A stretch of 64,000 nucleotides of DNA. Source: Chlorokybus atmophyticus. Lineage: Eukaryota; Streptophyta; Chlorokybophyceae; Chlorokybales; Chlorokybaceae. Positions 41,590-54,260 of this stretch are shown here, piece by piece (the stretch's first letter is position 1; every line of letters starts with the position of its first letter). The notes beneath the pieces were generated by a model, which had not been told where the DNA came from, made no database searches, and worked only from the letters and a program-made list of their open reading frames with translations. A program made the translations under genes and the position numbers. The stretch lies in the NCBI GenBank assembly GCA_009103225.1, contig RHPI01003491.1:26601-90600 (forward strand). The letters are read 5' to 3'.

Positions 41590-43609
41590 ATTTATCCCAA
41601 TTCGTGACACCTCCCCTTGCAGTCGCATCCTGCTCCAGGCTATGTGCCCAACAATATCTGCATCACAATAAGATATGTTTTAAGAAAGTACATGAGAAAC
41701 ACTATTTACCTCAGTTATATGACGAGTTAGAGCATGAAATGCAATCAACAGCATGCGCGCGTGGACTCGGAAGTGACAAGTGGAACACGTGCATGCGCTT
41801 ATGTGAAGTGCAGCAGAGTGCATGTGTGCGTATGTGTCCAAGCAAGAAGGGTGGAAACTTGTATGCAAGTCAAGTGCATAGGACGATGTGTGCGTTTACG
41901 CGTGTGTGCGCGCAATGTGCAACTGCGTGTGCATACCTATGTGCAGGCTCATTAATGTCTCCCGCAATGCTGAATATCGCCGCTACGTTGCCTTGCACAT
42001 ATAAGCTGTCAAGACTCTGCAAAGCGCGAGTTAACATAGCAAAAAGTAGGTAGCACCGGAATTCAATCAACGTAGCAGCGCAAGCAATGATGGCTCACAA
42101 CATCCCGTTTGTACTCATGCTGTCATATGCGTGAATAACAACTTCACAATACAAGTACAACTCTTCCGGCTGTAAATACCCTTTGTTAGTTGACACATGG
42201 TAGAAGTGCGATAGCATTGCACCCAATCGTGCGCACAAGGAACAAATAGAATGTGCAATGGCACCGCTTAAGCAAAGTTTTTGCCGCCTGTACAGCACTA
42301 AGTGACAAGGAATGTAAAGCAGGCACAGCAGCTGGGCATTACCTTGTCACCACATTCTAAACTCGAACAAGTCGAGACTGTTACATGTTTTGCACTTTGC
42401 TAACAATGACAAAGTGTGGAAAGTACACGGCCACACTTGATAAGCGCAGTGCACACCATGCCCACTACAGTGCAAGAGAGCTGTCTCAGCAGAGGCCAAA
42501 AGAACGGACACACAGCATGCGCACTGCTCAGCCAACAGCTGAACACAAGATGCACAGCACCAACCATGCCCCTCGCCCCGGTAGCGCCTCACCCAAGTGC
42601 AGCTGCCTTAAGTAGAACGGTAAGCTTAACTTCAGCACTGAGCATGGTGTCTACAAGTGGCACTGTGGTACCTGCTGACACCAACATCATAGACGCAAGT
42701 GACAAAGCTTAAGTCACAGTGCAAGCCAACACAAAGGGGTTAGATCAACCTCATGCACACTTTACAAGTTTGACAGGCTAGTTGCCAACGAATATGCCTT
42801 TCATGCTCCGTGAATGGTCATCACGATGGTCCTGACGGCACAACATGCATGCGAAGCACGCTGCAGGTGCATTTAAGCAGCGCATTGCATGCAGGTTGGA
42901 AGACATGTGGCACATGGCTTGCATAAGCTGTGTATTCTACGCACGATAATGCACCTGTTGTTTATACTGCACGGCTTACGCATGCAATTGCTTCTGCGGG
43001 GTTTCCTCATCATTTTGAAAGCATGTTGTTGCCATCACGCGTTTTATATTGCTAAATTGTTGCAAAGTTGTTGCTCATTGCCAGCAATGCACACGAGCAA
43101 AGCATACCAACAGCAGCTATAGCAACAGATTTCACCTCACCTCATCGGTAAAGTCATTCAGCTGCCAGCAAGCAGCCGGCCGCTGGACAGACGGTGGTCC
43201 AGGCGTGATAGCCTCACCCTTTGCCGCAGTCAAGCGTGCTTTGGCGAAAGTAGCACCTCGGCGCTGGCTCTCCCCATGGCTATGACGCCGCCACCGCCGC
43301 CGCCATGAATGGCGAGCACTTCCATGCACTGTCAGTTGCCGCCCAACGCATTGACAGCTGGCATGCTTATCAAGTGCGTCACCCCGGCACACTGCCGGCC
43401 CACAGCCGCGACCGGCAGTGCCGGTCGAATTTGCCGGTGTCAGCTTCTCATTAACTAGCAGGTCCAGACTTGTTGTGTGGCCGTTGGATGGTAAGCTGGC
43501 AGATCTCGGCCGTTCGGTGTACGTAAAGCCAGTCACACTTAACCACATGTAGTTACTGATAAATACCTATGTAAAGGTCACGACAAACATGGTGCGAACG
43601 CGCGCGCAC
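41590..43609. other. No gene recognised
   Basis: Counterpart of 11496-13514. Indels are not in multiples of three and are spread evenly. Confidence 0.45.
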
Positions 43610-43835
43610 AAACACGATACATATACATATGCTTATACATATACACATATATATATATATACATATACATATGCGTATATATATACATATACATATGCGT
43701 ATATATATACATGTATTTTGGTGTATATACATATATACATGTACATAATCATATATATTATTCCACATATGTATATGAATGGCAACATGCATGCTATTAA
43801 GTGCACATGTATGCGCATACATGCATATAAAGCCG
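43610..43835. repeat. TA/CA microsatellite-like tract, unit B
   Basis: Longer and more regular than in A, with repeated ACATATACATATGCGTATAT blocks. Confidence 0.85.
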
Positions 43836-43988
43836 ACCATTTTCCGTTACAATAACCTCAGGCAGATTATGCCATAAAGATTACCAATTTTGCGTTGAGT
43901 GGCCAATTGATATCACGCTATCTGTACACACAGGTTATCATCGTTATAGATACCGTGCTTGGTGCTAACCCAATGGTTGTGCCTGAAG

Positions 43989-44656
43989 TGTAACAATCGA
44001 GGCCAAGTTTCATGATGTTAAGACCTTTTTTGGCCCATTTATCAAGCACCACGTTTTTATGACTTGTGGCAGATATCGGCTAGTTATGAGTCTGCTGCGG
44101 ATATCGACCGGGGCCCCAGGACCAGTCCGGAAGGCCAGAAAACGGAGGGCCAGTCGAGAAGGGCTTGACCAGATTTCTAGAAGGGCCTGGCGCCAAGTAG
44201 TATAACTTGACCATGTGAGCACCTGATCAAGAGATCTTTGGTGTGTAAGAAAGGTCTAGTAGTATACTACAAGGTTATGCAATAACATCTTAGCTTCTAG
44301 TTCCGTCTAGCGCTAGAATCGTCTAGACAATAGCATGTGCAGACTGGTAGGTATAAAAGTGACATTCTACAATTTGCAATACAACCTTTGGCTCCCTAGT
44401 TTCTGGTGTGCAAGCTTGGTGGTGGTTAGCAGGGGTTGCTCGCGTGTGCCCACTGGTATGTGCTTGCTTGTGTGACGATCCAAGGCGCTACACAAGTCGG
44501 TGTGTAGCTTCGAGCGCATGCGCGTGCGTACGCGAGTGGCGGGGCGCGCGTGTGTGCTTGGCAGAGGGGGCAAGGTTCCGGTGTGAACACCGTGTCTTGG
44601 TGAGAGGGTTATTGATTGGACCAACTCACAGGTGACAAGGCACGAGCACCGTCACA
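43989..44656 (+). mobile_element. Inverted solo LTR, unit B
   Basis: 668 bp, flanked by TGAAG and TAAAG as in A. A spacer of about 400 bp without a gene follows (44657-45057). Confidence 0.85.
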
Positions 44657-45057
44657 TAAAGTGTCCAACATGCCGACGCCTTAATAAGCAATCAAACGCA
44701 TATATCTATAATAAGGATATTGCAAGATGAGTGTTCGTCGATGATCGCAACCTACAATGTTTGATATATAGATGCATCTATGCATAGCCTGTTATTTCAA
44801 TACTTTCATCTGTGTATTGGACTTTTGTACCTTGAGATCAATATGTCCTTCGAAAGGGTCGGATGCACACTTACAACTGCATGCATAAAACAGATACAAT
44901 GCACATAGTCTCAGACAATGCGTATTTCAGCGGATGCACATAGCAATTTATAAATGTAAATTTTAAAAGAATAGGTGATTAAAACACGTGTGTTAATTTG
45001 TAGTGGGAGGGTGCGGCTGCTCATGGTCACCTAACCCGGGGTGGACGAGAGGGCAGT

Positions 45058-45728
45058 TGTGACGGTGCTCGTGCCTTGTCACCTGTGAGTTGGTCCAATC
45101 AACAACCCTCTCACCAAGACACGGTGTTCACACCGGAACCTTGCCCCCTCTGCCAAGCACACACGCGCGCCCCGCCACTCGCGTACGCACGCGCATGCGC
45201 TCGAAGCTACACACCGGCTTGTGTAGCGCCTTGGATCGTCACACAAGCAAGCACATATCAGTGGGCACACGCGAGCAACCCCTGCTAACCACCACCAAGC
45301 TTGCACACCAGAAACTAGGGAGCCAAAGGTTGTATTGCAAATTGTAGAATGTCACTTTTATACCTACCAGTCTGCACATGCTATTGTCTAGACGGTTTTA
45401 GCGCTAGACGGAACTAGAAGCTAAGTTATTCTTGCAGACTCTTGTAGTACACTTCTAGACCTTTCCGAGGCACCAAAGATCTCCTCATTTGCTGCTCATA
45501 TGGTCAAGTTATACTACTTGGCGCCAGGCCCTTCCAGAAATCTGGTCGAGCCCTTCTCGACTGGCCCTCCGTTTTCTGGCCTTCCGGACTGGTCCTGGGG
45601 CCCCGGTCGGTATCCGCGGCAGACTCATAACTAGCCGATATCCGCCACAAGTCATGAAAAACATGATACCTCACAAATAAGGCCTAAAATGGCCATGAAA
45701 ATCACGAAATTTGGCCTTGACTGTTACA
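45058..45728 (-). repeat. 3' LTR of the older chromovirus, copy B
   Basis: 671 bp. The polypurine tract follows at 45729-45743. Confidence 0.85.
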
Positions 45729-47599
45729 CTCCTTCCCCCCTAGGTGAGCTTCATCCTCTCAAAGCTTGCGAGGTTGGCGTCGAGCAAGATAGTCACGCAC
45801 AACGTCTCGAGCATTAACCAAGTGTGCCTCTGGCTCCCAGGTTGCTTCATGCAATGGATAGCCCTTCCATTGCACTAAGAACTTGCGCATGCCATGCACA
45901 AACTTCTCACCAAAGATGTCTTCTACCTCCCACTCTGATTCACCATCCGTGCCAACTTCGGGGGGCGGTCTTTCTGGCGGTTGTCCTCAATATGCCTTCA
46001 GAAGGGAGACGTGAAAAACGGGGTGCACACGCATGGTGTCGGGTAGCTCCAGCTTGTACGCCACGTCCGAAATAATTTTGCTGACCTTAAATGGTCTCAA
46101 CCAGCGTTCATTCAGCTTGCGAACTCCCGTACGCACCTGTACATGCTTTGCGGAGAGTAACACAATGTCGCCTTTTTGAAATGTGAGGTGTCGGCGATGC
46201 GCGTCCGCGTACTGCTTCTGCCTGTTTTGTGCCACCAATAGCGCCTTCCTAGCTGCCTTATTAATGTCCGCGCACTTTCTGAGGAAGTCATAGCTGCCTC
46301 TACACGCACTTCATGTCGTCAACGGGGTTAATGGATGTTGCCCGTAGTTCATAAGGAAGGGAGTGACACCTGTGCTTGCATTGTGGTTGTTGATCGCAAA
46401 CTCCACCAACTCAAGCAGCTCCGCCAAATTGTTTTGTCGCGCATTAACGTAGCAACGCAGCATGTCCTCGATTACAGGGTTGGCCCGTTCCGTTTGCCCA
46501 TTAGTTTGCGGGTGGCATGCCGTGGTAAACTTCAGCGTGGTACCCAGTGCACTATGCAGCGCCTCCCAAAACTTACTTGTAAAGCGCGGGTCGCGATCAC
46601 TCACAATGCTTTGTGGTAATCCATGTGAACGAAACACATGCTTCACGAACAAGCGTGCTGCCTCCGGTGCCGTGCAAGACTCACCACACGGTGCCAAGCG
46701 TACCATTTTGCTGGTTTTGTCGACAAACACAAGTATAGCGTTGTACCCTTCTTTTGTCTTTGGTAGCCCCGTAATAAAGTCCATGGTAACTTGCTCCCAC
46801 TTGGACAATGGCACAGGGAGGTTGCAGCAACCCACTTGGCTTTTGGTTGCTTGCCTTCACCCTTTGGCATGCGTCGCACAACGCCACGTAGTCGCGCACA
46901 TCGCGATGCATCTCTCGCCAATAAAAAGGCTGCTTCAAGCTTGCCAAAGTCCTCTCTAACCATTGGTGATCAGCAATGGGCACGTCATGAACTTTCTGCA
47001 GCAACTTCACACGGATATGCGTGACGTTGGGGATGTACAAGCGCTCGTGGTGCCATAGCAGCCCGTCGCGCATTGACCAATGCCCACTTGTGTCCGTAGC
47101 TGCACTTTCCAGCTCTTGCAACACTTTCACACCCTCCGCGTCTTCACGCATCACTTGCCAAATCTGGTCAATCCACTCGGGCTGCACTTAAGCGAGTGCC
47201 TCAATTGCATTAAGCCGGCTCAGCGCGTCAGCAACACCAATTTATGTACCGGGCTTGTACTTGATATCAAGAAGTCAAAAAGTTGAAACAACTCCAGCCA
47301 TCATGCTTGTCTGCGACTTAGATGAGGTGTGTTTGTAAGTACCTCAGTGGAGAGTGATCCGTCTCAAGCACGAACTTTTTGCCTTCTCGAAAACAACGCC
47401 ATTGTCGTAGCGCCATTACTTGCACCGAAAGTTCCTTCTCGTGCACGGGGTAACTCAGCTCCACACCACTCATCTTCTTGCTGAAGAATGCTACTGGTTA
47501 AAGGCCAATGCCATGGTCGTGCTGCAAAACAGCTTCCACGGCTGTGTCGGACGCGTCGCAAGCTAAAATAAATGTCTTTTCCATGTCGGGGTGAGCTAG
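45729..47599 (-). pseudogene. Integrase-chromodomain and RNase H remnant, older copy B
   Basis: Minus-strand blocks recognisable from the young Pol are GPF-region sequence (46238-45987), integrase core (46835-46311, with VSDRDPRFTSKFWEALHSAL), integrase zinc region (47187-46681) and RNase H (47645-47364). They lie in different frames because of small indels. Confidence 0.8.
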
Positions 47600-47603
47600 G
47601 ACT

Positions 47604-48213
47604 TGTCATGCCTATCGTCCAAGCATGCCAGTCGTCATCGGGCATGCCTACAGCGAGACCCTCGCCCGGCTTACCAGCATGGTGACCCGCGCGCGTCTCT
47701 GACCAGTAGCTAGGTCATGTCTCTAGAGTAGCTCATGACCATAGCCTACATAGGCACCGCGCGTAGCTGTTTAATTGTGAGCTCAGTTATAAGTTGGGTT
47801 CTATACCGAGTGGGGATTTCCTGTGGAAATAGCCTCGATATGACCGTTAGCTTATGTTCTGGACAGTCATGAGTTGACTTGTATAAGTAGGCACAGTGTT
47901 CACCGGATCAGCTGGTGACACTGTAAGTAAGAAAGCTAAGAGCTTGTGAAGCGATTTGAGCTACGAAACACGCCGTCCTGGTTCCCAAGAATCCCCTCAC
48001 CGTGTGAGAGCCTGTGCATGTTCTTGTGCACTGTGCTTGTCTTTGCTGTGAGTATTGGTGTACTTGGTCGCGGCGTGCTTGTTGGCATCAGTCTGGGCAT
48101 AGCATCCACGTGTTGCTTGCTCATTCACCTCACTTAACAGTGTAATTTCTCTTCCACTCATGCAAAGAACTGTGTAAACAGCACTACCTATAGTAGTGGC
48201 TTGTTGACTTACA
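47604..48213 (+). repeat. Putative 5' LTR of the methyltransferase-bearing element
   Basis: It begins TGTCATGCC, has TATAAGTAG at about 47882 and ends TTGACTTACA. A diverged relative is at about 2140-2615, which supports this being a separable repeat. No matching 3' copy was found. Confidence 0.5.
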
Positions 48214-48420
48214 GTGTCACCCTCTTTGCTCAAGTGAGTGTAGTTGCAGGCTGTACATCAGCATCGCAATCTGTAGTTGTACATGTCGCAGTGCAGTGTT
48301 GTCACCGTCATCGCATAGCGCGCACAAGCGCTAGTGTGTTGGGTGATAGCAACACTGGAGATCCCATTGTAGAGCACAAATACTCTACCCTTCATCCACT
48401 TTCACCATCGCATCAGCTGT

Positions 48421-50121
48421 ATGAGCAGGCCCACCCCTTTCTCGCCAATAGAAGAAGGGGACCTCAACAGCTGGAGCCCAACCTCCAACCCTACCTACGA
48501 GCGCGCAAGTGAAGGGAGCGATTTTCGTAGCAGCAGAGGCTCACGCCCCGTCTCCGGCTTCACCTCCTCTCACTCCACTCCTCAACAACGAGCATCTCCA
48601 CCACCGTCGGACAGTGACGACGAGGAGATGGAGCCTTCCATCTCAACCAACTCCCTACGCTTCTCCGGACGCCCTGGCACCACCTCACTTGACGAGTTCA
48701 TCATTAAGTTCCACTCCAAGATGCGGCAGCAAGCCCTCAAGAGCAAGGACTGGACAGATGAGGTATCGTTTCATGTGTCCGCTCAACACCTTGATCACGA
48801 AGCACATGATGTGTGGAAGTCCGTCGCTGAGTTGCACAAGATTGATGGCTATGGCGAACTGGCCAGCACAATATCCTCCACGTCACTGCATAGCCCATCG
48901 GTTACTGTCCCTGTAGCAGCGGTCCCACCAGCCTCAATCATGGGTCTCACTCTAGCTGCAACCATAGAGAAGGCAGAGAATGAAGAAGTTGAGGTGGTAG
49001 TGGCCTCATTGACTCCTGCAGAGATCGAAAGCAAGAAGGCCGAGCGCTGGATCAGGATACTCAACCGCACCGCTGCCATTATCAGGGAGCAACAAGAGGA
49101 GCAGCAAGCTGCAGCGTTGGAGATGGGTACGCCCCTGCTACCAACACCGAACTCGCGTGCTCCAGCGGGAGGCAGTGTTTTCACCCTCGGCTCAGTGGCA
49201 TTGCGTGCACCCGCGCTTACGGTGGGCGCGGCCATGTCGGACTCCCCGTTGAAGAACCTCTACGCCGCACTCCGGCGCACCTTCCCACCTCAAATCAACA
49301 GCAAGGTGGAGGAGTTGAGGCGTTTTCGACGAAAGCCCAACGAGGACCCTCTCCGACTGTATGCTTGGTTGGAAGGGTTGCTTAAAGACACTGACTACAA
49401 GATCGTCCGTGAGGAGGCGGCAGCAGTGGTGTATGTGGCCGAGTTGGATCCCACCCTGAGTGAGTCAACGCGCCTGACGCTGAACTACAGCAGGCCCCTC
49501 GGCTACACCCTCAAGGAAGCTTTCGAAACTGCACAAGCCATCCACAAGCGCGCAGTGTATGAGAAAGCGGTGCTGGACACCAACCGCAGTGCCTCGCGGC
49601 CTATGGCAGGCACAAGTGCAGAGCCTCTTCGGCGAGACCGCAGCCGAGAGCCGCAAGGCATCCACAACAAGGATAAACGGTCAGCTCATGCTGCCCTTGT
49701 GGCTCTAGTGCTGTGCCACCGGTGTGGTCGACATGGCCACTACCAAAAGGAGTGCACTAAAGATTATGGCAACCTTGTGTGCGACTACTGCCACAAGACG
49801 GGACACTTGGAGACAGAATGCTGGCTCAAGTTCCCTGAGCTGCGGCCCTCTATTGACTACAACAACGGCAACAACGCTGTTGGCTACCGCGGCAACAACA
49901 ACAACAACAACGGGGGCTACAACAACAGCAACCACGCTGGCGGCTACAACAACAGCAACAACGCTAGTGGCCACAACCCCAACAACAACAATGACGCTGG
50001 CGCTCGAAAAGCTGGCTACAGAGGGAAAAACCGCCCTCCACAGCACAAAGGACTTGAGGGACGTCCTCGCGCTGGAGCTGCTGCTGTAAAGGCACCAGCC
50101 AATCCACCAACTATTAACTAA
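48421..50121 (+). CDS. gag: Gag of the methyltransferase-bearing element
   Basis: 566 residues from ATG to TAA. The capsid-like region includes SLDEFIIKFHSKMRQQALK and, further on, LRRFRRKPNEDPLRLYAWLE, typical of retrotransposon Gag. Two CCHC knuckles lie at about 49713-49823 (CHRCGRHGHYQKEC and CDYCHKTGHLETEC). An Asn/Gly-rich tail with repeated GYNNSN units (about 49855-50005) follows, then a basic end. The young chromovirus Gag has one knuckle and no Asn-rich tail, so the two elements are from different lineages. The reading frame stays open for 61 further codons after the TAA. Confidence 0.85.
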   Translation: MSRPTPFSPIEEGDLNSWSPTSNPTYERASEGSDFRSSRGSRPVSGFTSSHSTPQQRASPPPSDSDDEEMEPSISTNSLRFSGRPGTTSLDEFIIKFHSKMRQQALKSKDWTDEVSFHVSAQHLDHEAHDVWKSVAELHKIDGYGELASTISSTSLHSPSVTVPVAAVPPASIMGLTLAATIEKAENEEVEVVVASLTPAEIESKKAERWIRILNRTAAIIREQQEEQQAAALEMGTPLLPTPNSRAPAGGSVFTLGSVALRAPALTVGAAMSDSPLKNLYAALRRTFPPQINSKVEELRRFRRKPNEDPLRLYAWLEGLLKDTDYKIVREEAAAVVYVAELDPTLSESTRLTLNYSRPLGYTLKEAFETAQAIHKRAVYEKAVLDTNRSASRPMAGTSAEPLRRDRSREPQGIHNKDKRSAHAALVALVLCHRCGRHGHYQKECTKDYGNLVCDYCHKTGHLETECWLKFPELRPSIDYNNGNNAVGYRGNNNNNNGGYNNSNHAGGYNNSNNASGHNPNNNNDAGARKAGYRGKNRPPQHKGLEGRPRAGAAAVKAPANPPTIN

Positions 50122-51908
50122 GTGGCAGCCCTGATGGCGCGCGTGGCACAGCTGGAGGAGAAAAAGGAGCAGGACTATCAAGCCTGCTATGCTGCTAGGT
50201 GGGCACTGATTGCACCAAAACGGGATAGGGACACTCCCACGCCGTCACGCGTACAACCATCAAGACGTGCGCGTAGAGAAGCTGGCGCGTCGTCAACAGC
50301 GGCATGATCGGACGCCACAAGTGGTGCTGCCTCAGCGGCCACAACTTCTGCCGGGATGACGCCGTCGACGACACCGTCGGCGTCCACACCGGCCACGACA
50401 GCATGTGTCAGCACTCGTGGCACCACGCAGTCCCCGGTGATGGCAAGCACCCACGCTGCAACAACCATGGTCGTTGGGTTTGTGGGTGGTGAATCCACCA
50501 CTCCTGCCTCCATTGAAGCGACCACATCGGCCGCAACTGCTGCCATCCTCACAGCCGCCACCTTAGTAACGAGGACTGCTGCAGGTGCCACCACCATCGT
50601 CTACAGTAGTGCTGCCACACCCACTGCACCACTTCCTGAGATTCGAACGGCACCGCCACCAGCGCTTGACGTTACACAGCAAGTGCCACGCGGACCACAA
50701 GCACAACGCGCCTGGGCGTCGGTTCCACGCAACGTGGAGCCCACCACCATTGCGTACGGACCAGGGGGGCAACGCACCACGCGCGTGGCACGCGATGATC
50801 GCATCTTGCCCCTACCACCTCCAGAGTACCACACGCTGCCGGAACCCACAACAGCAGCTGGAGGATAAAATCCTCGCCGGCACTGCGCCAGAGATGAGGG
50901 ATCGTCTTTTCGGGGTCACCTACCGGCGACCTGCAGTATTATAGCTGGCCATTCAGTTGTTCTTGGCATTACACGCACGATTGCAAGGCGCACCCAGTCA
51001 AACGCGGCAACCCATGCCCGCTCAACAGATCGACTTCGAGCCTTCGCCACTAAACCCACTCGGACTTCAGCGCCACAAAATACAAGACCTCGTGGTCACC
51101 ATGTCAGACATCGCGCTGGGCACTGATCCCGCTCTCCGGGGGCTCACTCCAGGCAGCCGACAAGAGCGTTTCTCTACCCTCGAACATGCACATCGTTATC
51201 AGATGGACCAAGCTGCCCAAGTGGACGCGCGCCGACAAGCGTACGACGCAGCACACGCCGTTATCGCACCAACCATAGCTCCGGCAGATGTTGCCAGCGC
51301 CTCCACAACGCTGACAACAGGGTACTCCACGGTAGTCGCCATCGAACAGCCAGGGCAAGCAACTGTTGCAGACCAAGCGAGGGCGTTGGCACAACAATTG
51401 AGGGGGGTAATCGCCCCGCTGCTGCCTTTTTTGGTCAAAGACATGCCCGAGGATCAACGATGCAGGGCGAGGGTACCTCACCCCGCAAGGGGACACCACA
51501 CAACGAGGAGGAGCTGGTATGGTGGGGGAGCAACAACTCCGTACCGCACTCATCCGGCAAGCAGTCATGTTGCACAGGCCTGAGGGCAACACGTTGAGAC
51601 AGATGATGGGGATGCAAGAGGGCAGCGCCGCTCGTGCCCGTCTCGTGACATGGCTCGTTGCCAGTCACCCTGCTGTCCCCCTGTTTGCCTTTGGCAACCG
51701 AGCATCATGGTTGGGGGCGTTCGTTCGTTCGCTGCGACAAGCATATGACGAGGCTGCCACCACAGCCCCGGACACGCTGGAGGGAGTGCAAGAGGCAATG
51801 CTGCGGCTGCCAGGGGTGGAAGCCGCGCGACAACGGCGGCGCATCGCCATTGCTCATGAGCTACACGCATAGCAGACTGACCTCCAGCGCACCCTACGCG
51901 CGCGCGCC
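50122..51908 (+). pseudogene. Unidentified coding region between Gag and protease
   Basis: The frame of Gag continues after its stop (EEKKEQDYQACYAARW), crosses a TGA at 50305 and runs Thr/Ala/Pro-rich to 50868. A second frame is open at 50957-51583 (long helical, Ala/Gln-rich). At about 51450 it passes to a third frame (51519-51872) that ends in a TAG at 51870, then continues into the protease frame. The stop after HELHA (TAG) could come from CAG by one C to T change. This looks like one long coding region broken by a few lesions. I do not recognise a domain; a second structural protein is possible. Confidence 0.5.
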
Positions 51909-53279
51909 ATGACCGTGCTCGATGTGGGAGTGGTACAAGGAAGGTGGGATGCCTACATGGCAGGGATCTTGCGAGTCCCCACCATCACTCACGACATGCG
52001 GCGACAGCTACTACGCGCCGTATACCTGCAGCCCATGCCTCAATATTATCATTCGACCGACACGGACACCGAGCCCACGGCCACGTGGGAAGGGACGTTG
52101 ATCAGAGAAGCAGCTCATGCTGTCCGATGGACGTACGCCGCGGAGCAAGCTGAACGCGAGGCAGGCCCACAAACACCGGGGCCGCCGGGGTTTCCTCCAC
52201 AGCCATTGGGTACACCCGCGGGCATGATTCCCTCTTCGCAAAGGCGGCATCCACTTGCGCCGCCACCACAACCAGCGCCGGAACCTCCAGCACCGAGGCC
52301 CCCCCGTGTCTACCAACCACCACGCCAAGGTCGGTTCGGCAGAGGAAGAGAGCAAGGAGGGGGTTCTCCGGACCCAGCGGGCAGAGGAGCTCTGGCTGCA
52401 ATGCGCTCAGCACCCCCAGCTAAGAGAACAGAGGCAAAGGAGCAGACAGCTCGTATGAAGAGGCTGCATATCGACGCCACCGCTGCCATGGTGGCCAACC
52501 AAGACAAGCACGTTACCATCAACGGCCTGGCACCCAAGCGAGTAATGTTGGACATCGGAGCACAGCCTGTCATCATCGGGTGCTTCCTCGCGCGGTCTCT
52601 CGGCACAACCAGCTCCGACTTGGTGCCTTGCCCGTACGTGTTGGACACCGCCACAGGTAGCCGAGATAAGGTGATGGGAGTCACCAGGGAGGCCTTTTGC
52701 ATTTGGTTGACAGGGCTGGACCCAACCCACACAACCGAGATCGTCCAGCAATGTGTGGTCACCAATGCCGGCTCCTTCGACTTTCTGCTTGGGCAGGACT
52801 TCAACTTCCTTGTGGGCATGGGCCTCGACTGCTGGACAGAGCGAGCGTGGATTCGGCCCCATTGGGATGAGGATGACGGGGAGGTGCAGGGTTTCCTGCC
52901 TCTCGAGTTGGTCTCGCGCACGCGCGCCCAGCGCAGAGTGGCTGCCGTGGCCACACGCAGCCACGCTCGCACACGGAAGGCTGCAACGGCCACATACGAC
53001 GGCGCTCGGACGCAAGTCGCTGCTGGTGCCACGGTCCCGTGTCGGATCGTCGACTCCTCTCCCACCCCGTACAACGAGGAGCAAGAAGATGCGATCGTGG
53101 AAGTAGCATTACAAGACCCAGCCGAACGGCGCTGGCGCGCACAAGTGGATGCGCACGTCTTGCTCAGCCATCCACTGATCACCACGCGATTCCCCAACTA
53201 CCGACGCCACGTCAAGGTGCAGGACCACCATATGGTGGCCACCGGAGTGGTGGAGTTCCACACCTTTCGCAGGCAACAG
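51909..53279 (+). pseudogene. Protease region of the methyltransferase-bearing element
   Basis: A Pro-rich linker (RHPLAPPPQPAPEPPAPRPP) is followed by a retropepsin-like domain at about 52465-52890. Its active site reads LDIGAQPVIIG, and a FDFLLGQDFNFLVGMGL strand stands where gypsy proteases have the I-L-G motif. The usual D-S/T-G is D-I-G here, which may be a lesion or a variant. A basic stretch follows and leads into the methyltransferase without a stop. Confidence 0.7.
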
Positions 53280-54260
53280 GGCATCACAGTGTTGGAGCTG
53301 TTTGGAGGCATTGGCAGCGGTCTTGCTGCGGTCCTCAACACAGGGGTAAAGGTTGTCAAATACTATTACTGTGACCAAGACCCACACGCGCAAACAGCCC
53401 TGAAACACCACTTACGCCAACTGCACGAAAGGTATTCACGTCAACTACCCCTCTCAGCGTTGCACGGCAGCCTCAAAGCATTGCCACAAGACATCCGGCT
53501 GATCACTGAAGATCACCTACTGTCCCTCGGCAACGTCGACCTGTGAATAGCTGGGTGGGAATGCCAAGGGCACTCCAGGGCAGGCAAGGGGCACGGCCTC
53601 GAAAACCCTCGCTGCGGGCTGTTTTGGGAGCTGATGAGAATTATCCACCTCCTTTAACACCACCAGATCTCCAGACCCCTGGGGTATGTCATCAAAAATG
53701 TGCATTCAGAGGACGACAGGCGTCCGCACGTGGCCTCCAGCTACCGACAAGTTTGCTCCATTCTGGGGCACCCACTCAAGGTGAACGCTGCACGACATGG
53801 CTCGCGCGCGCATCGTGTACGTGCCAAGTGGACAAACTTGGCCACCGTGGAAGAACTCATGACCGCAGAATACACGCGCAGCGCTCGGCCGCGCAACCTG
53901 CTGGTCGATGACATCCTTGACCCCGGCCGCACAGCACAACCTGTCCTGCGTCATGACCACCACCACTTCTACCCGTGCAATCAGCCCGGGCAGCCCCGTC
54001 GCGCACTGCCCACATTGGTGTCCTACCCGGGCTCCTATGCATTCCGGAACGGTGGTAACGGGATGGTGTTTGATGCGACCACCAACAGGTTGGAGGAACC
54101 CAACGCACGCGAACGTAAACGCGCCATGGGATTCTTCCCCAACAGCATCACGGGTTCATCGCTGACAGATAGCCAGCAATGCCAACTGCTTGGCCGCGCC
54201 ATGGACCAGAACAGCATGGTATGGCTGCTGGAGCTGAGCTTCGCATTACAGGACCGCCAC
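53280..54260 (+). pseudogene. C5 cytosine DNA methyltransferase domain inside the retrotransposon Pol
   Basis: In one frame the conserved motifs occur in family order. Motif I is LELFGGIGSG (53292-53321). Motif II is YYYCDQDP (53361-53384). Motif IV is AGWECQGHS with the catalytic Cys codon at 53562-53564. Motif VI is GYVIKNV (53685-53702). Motif VIII has the R-x-x-R-x-R pattern (RHGSRAHRVRAKW, 53793-53831). Motifs IX and X are ERKRAMGFFPNS (from about 54109) and QLLGRAM (54183-54203). Two stops interrupt it, TGA at 53544-53546 and TAA at 53655-53657, but the frame is the same on both sides. Motif VI normally has a Glu (ENV) that contacts the target base; here it is Lys, which one G to A change would give. 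Motif IV has Glu where most enzymes have Pro (PCQ). This copy is therefore inactive. The enzyme would methylate cytosine in DNA. Its place between protease and reverse transcriptase means it would have been made as part of Gag-Pol. Confidence 0.85.

Noticed and set aside
50119-53657. Programmed read-through or recoding of the stops in the methyltransferase element
   Set aside because: All three stop codons occur, frameshifts accompany them and catalytic residues are also lost, so decay is the simpler explanation.
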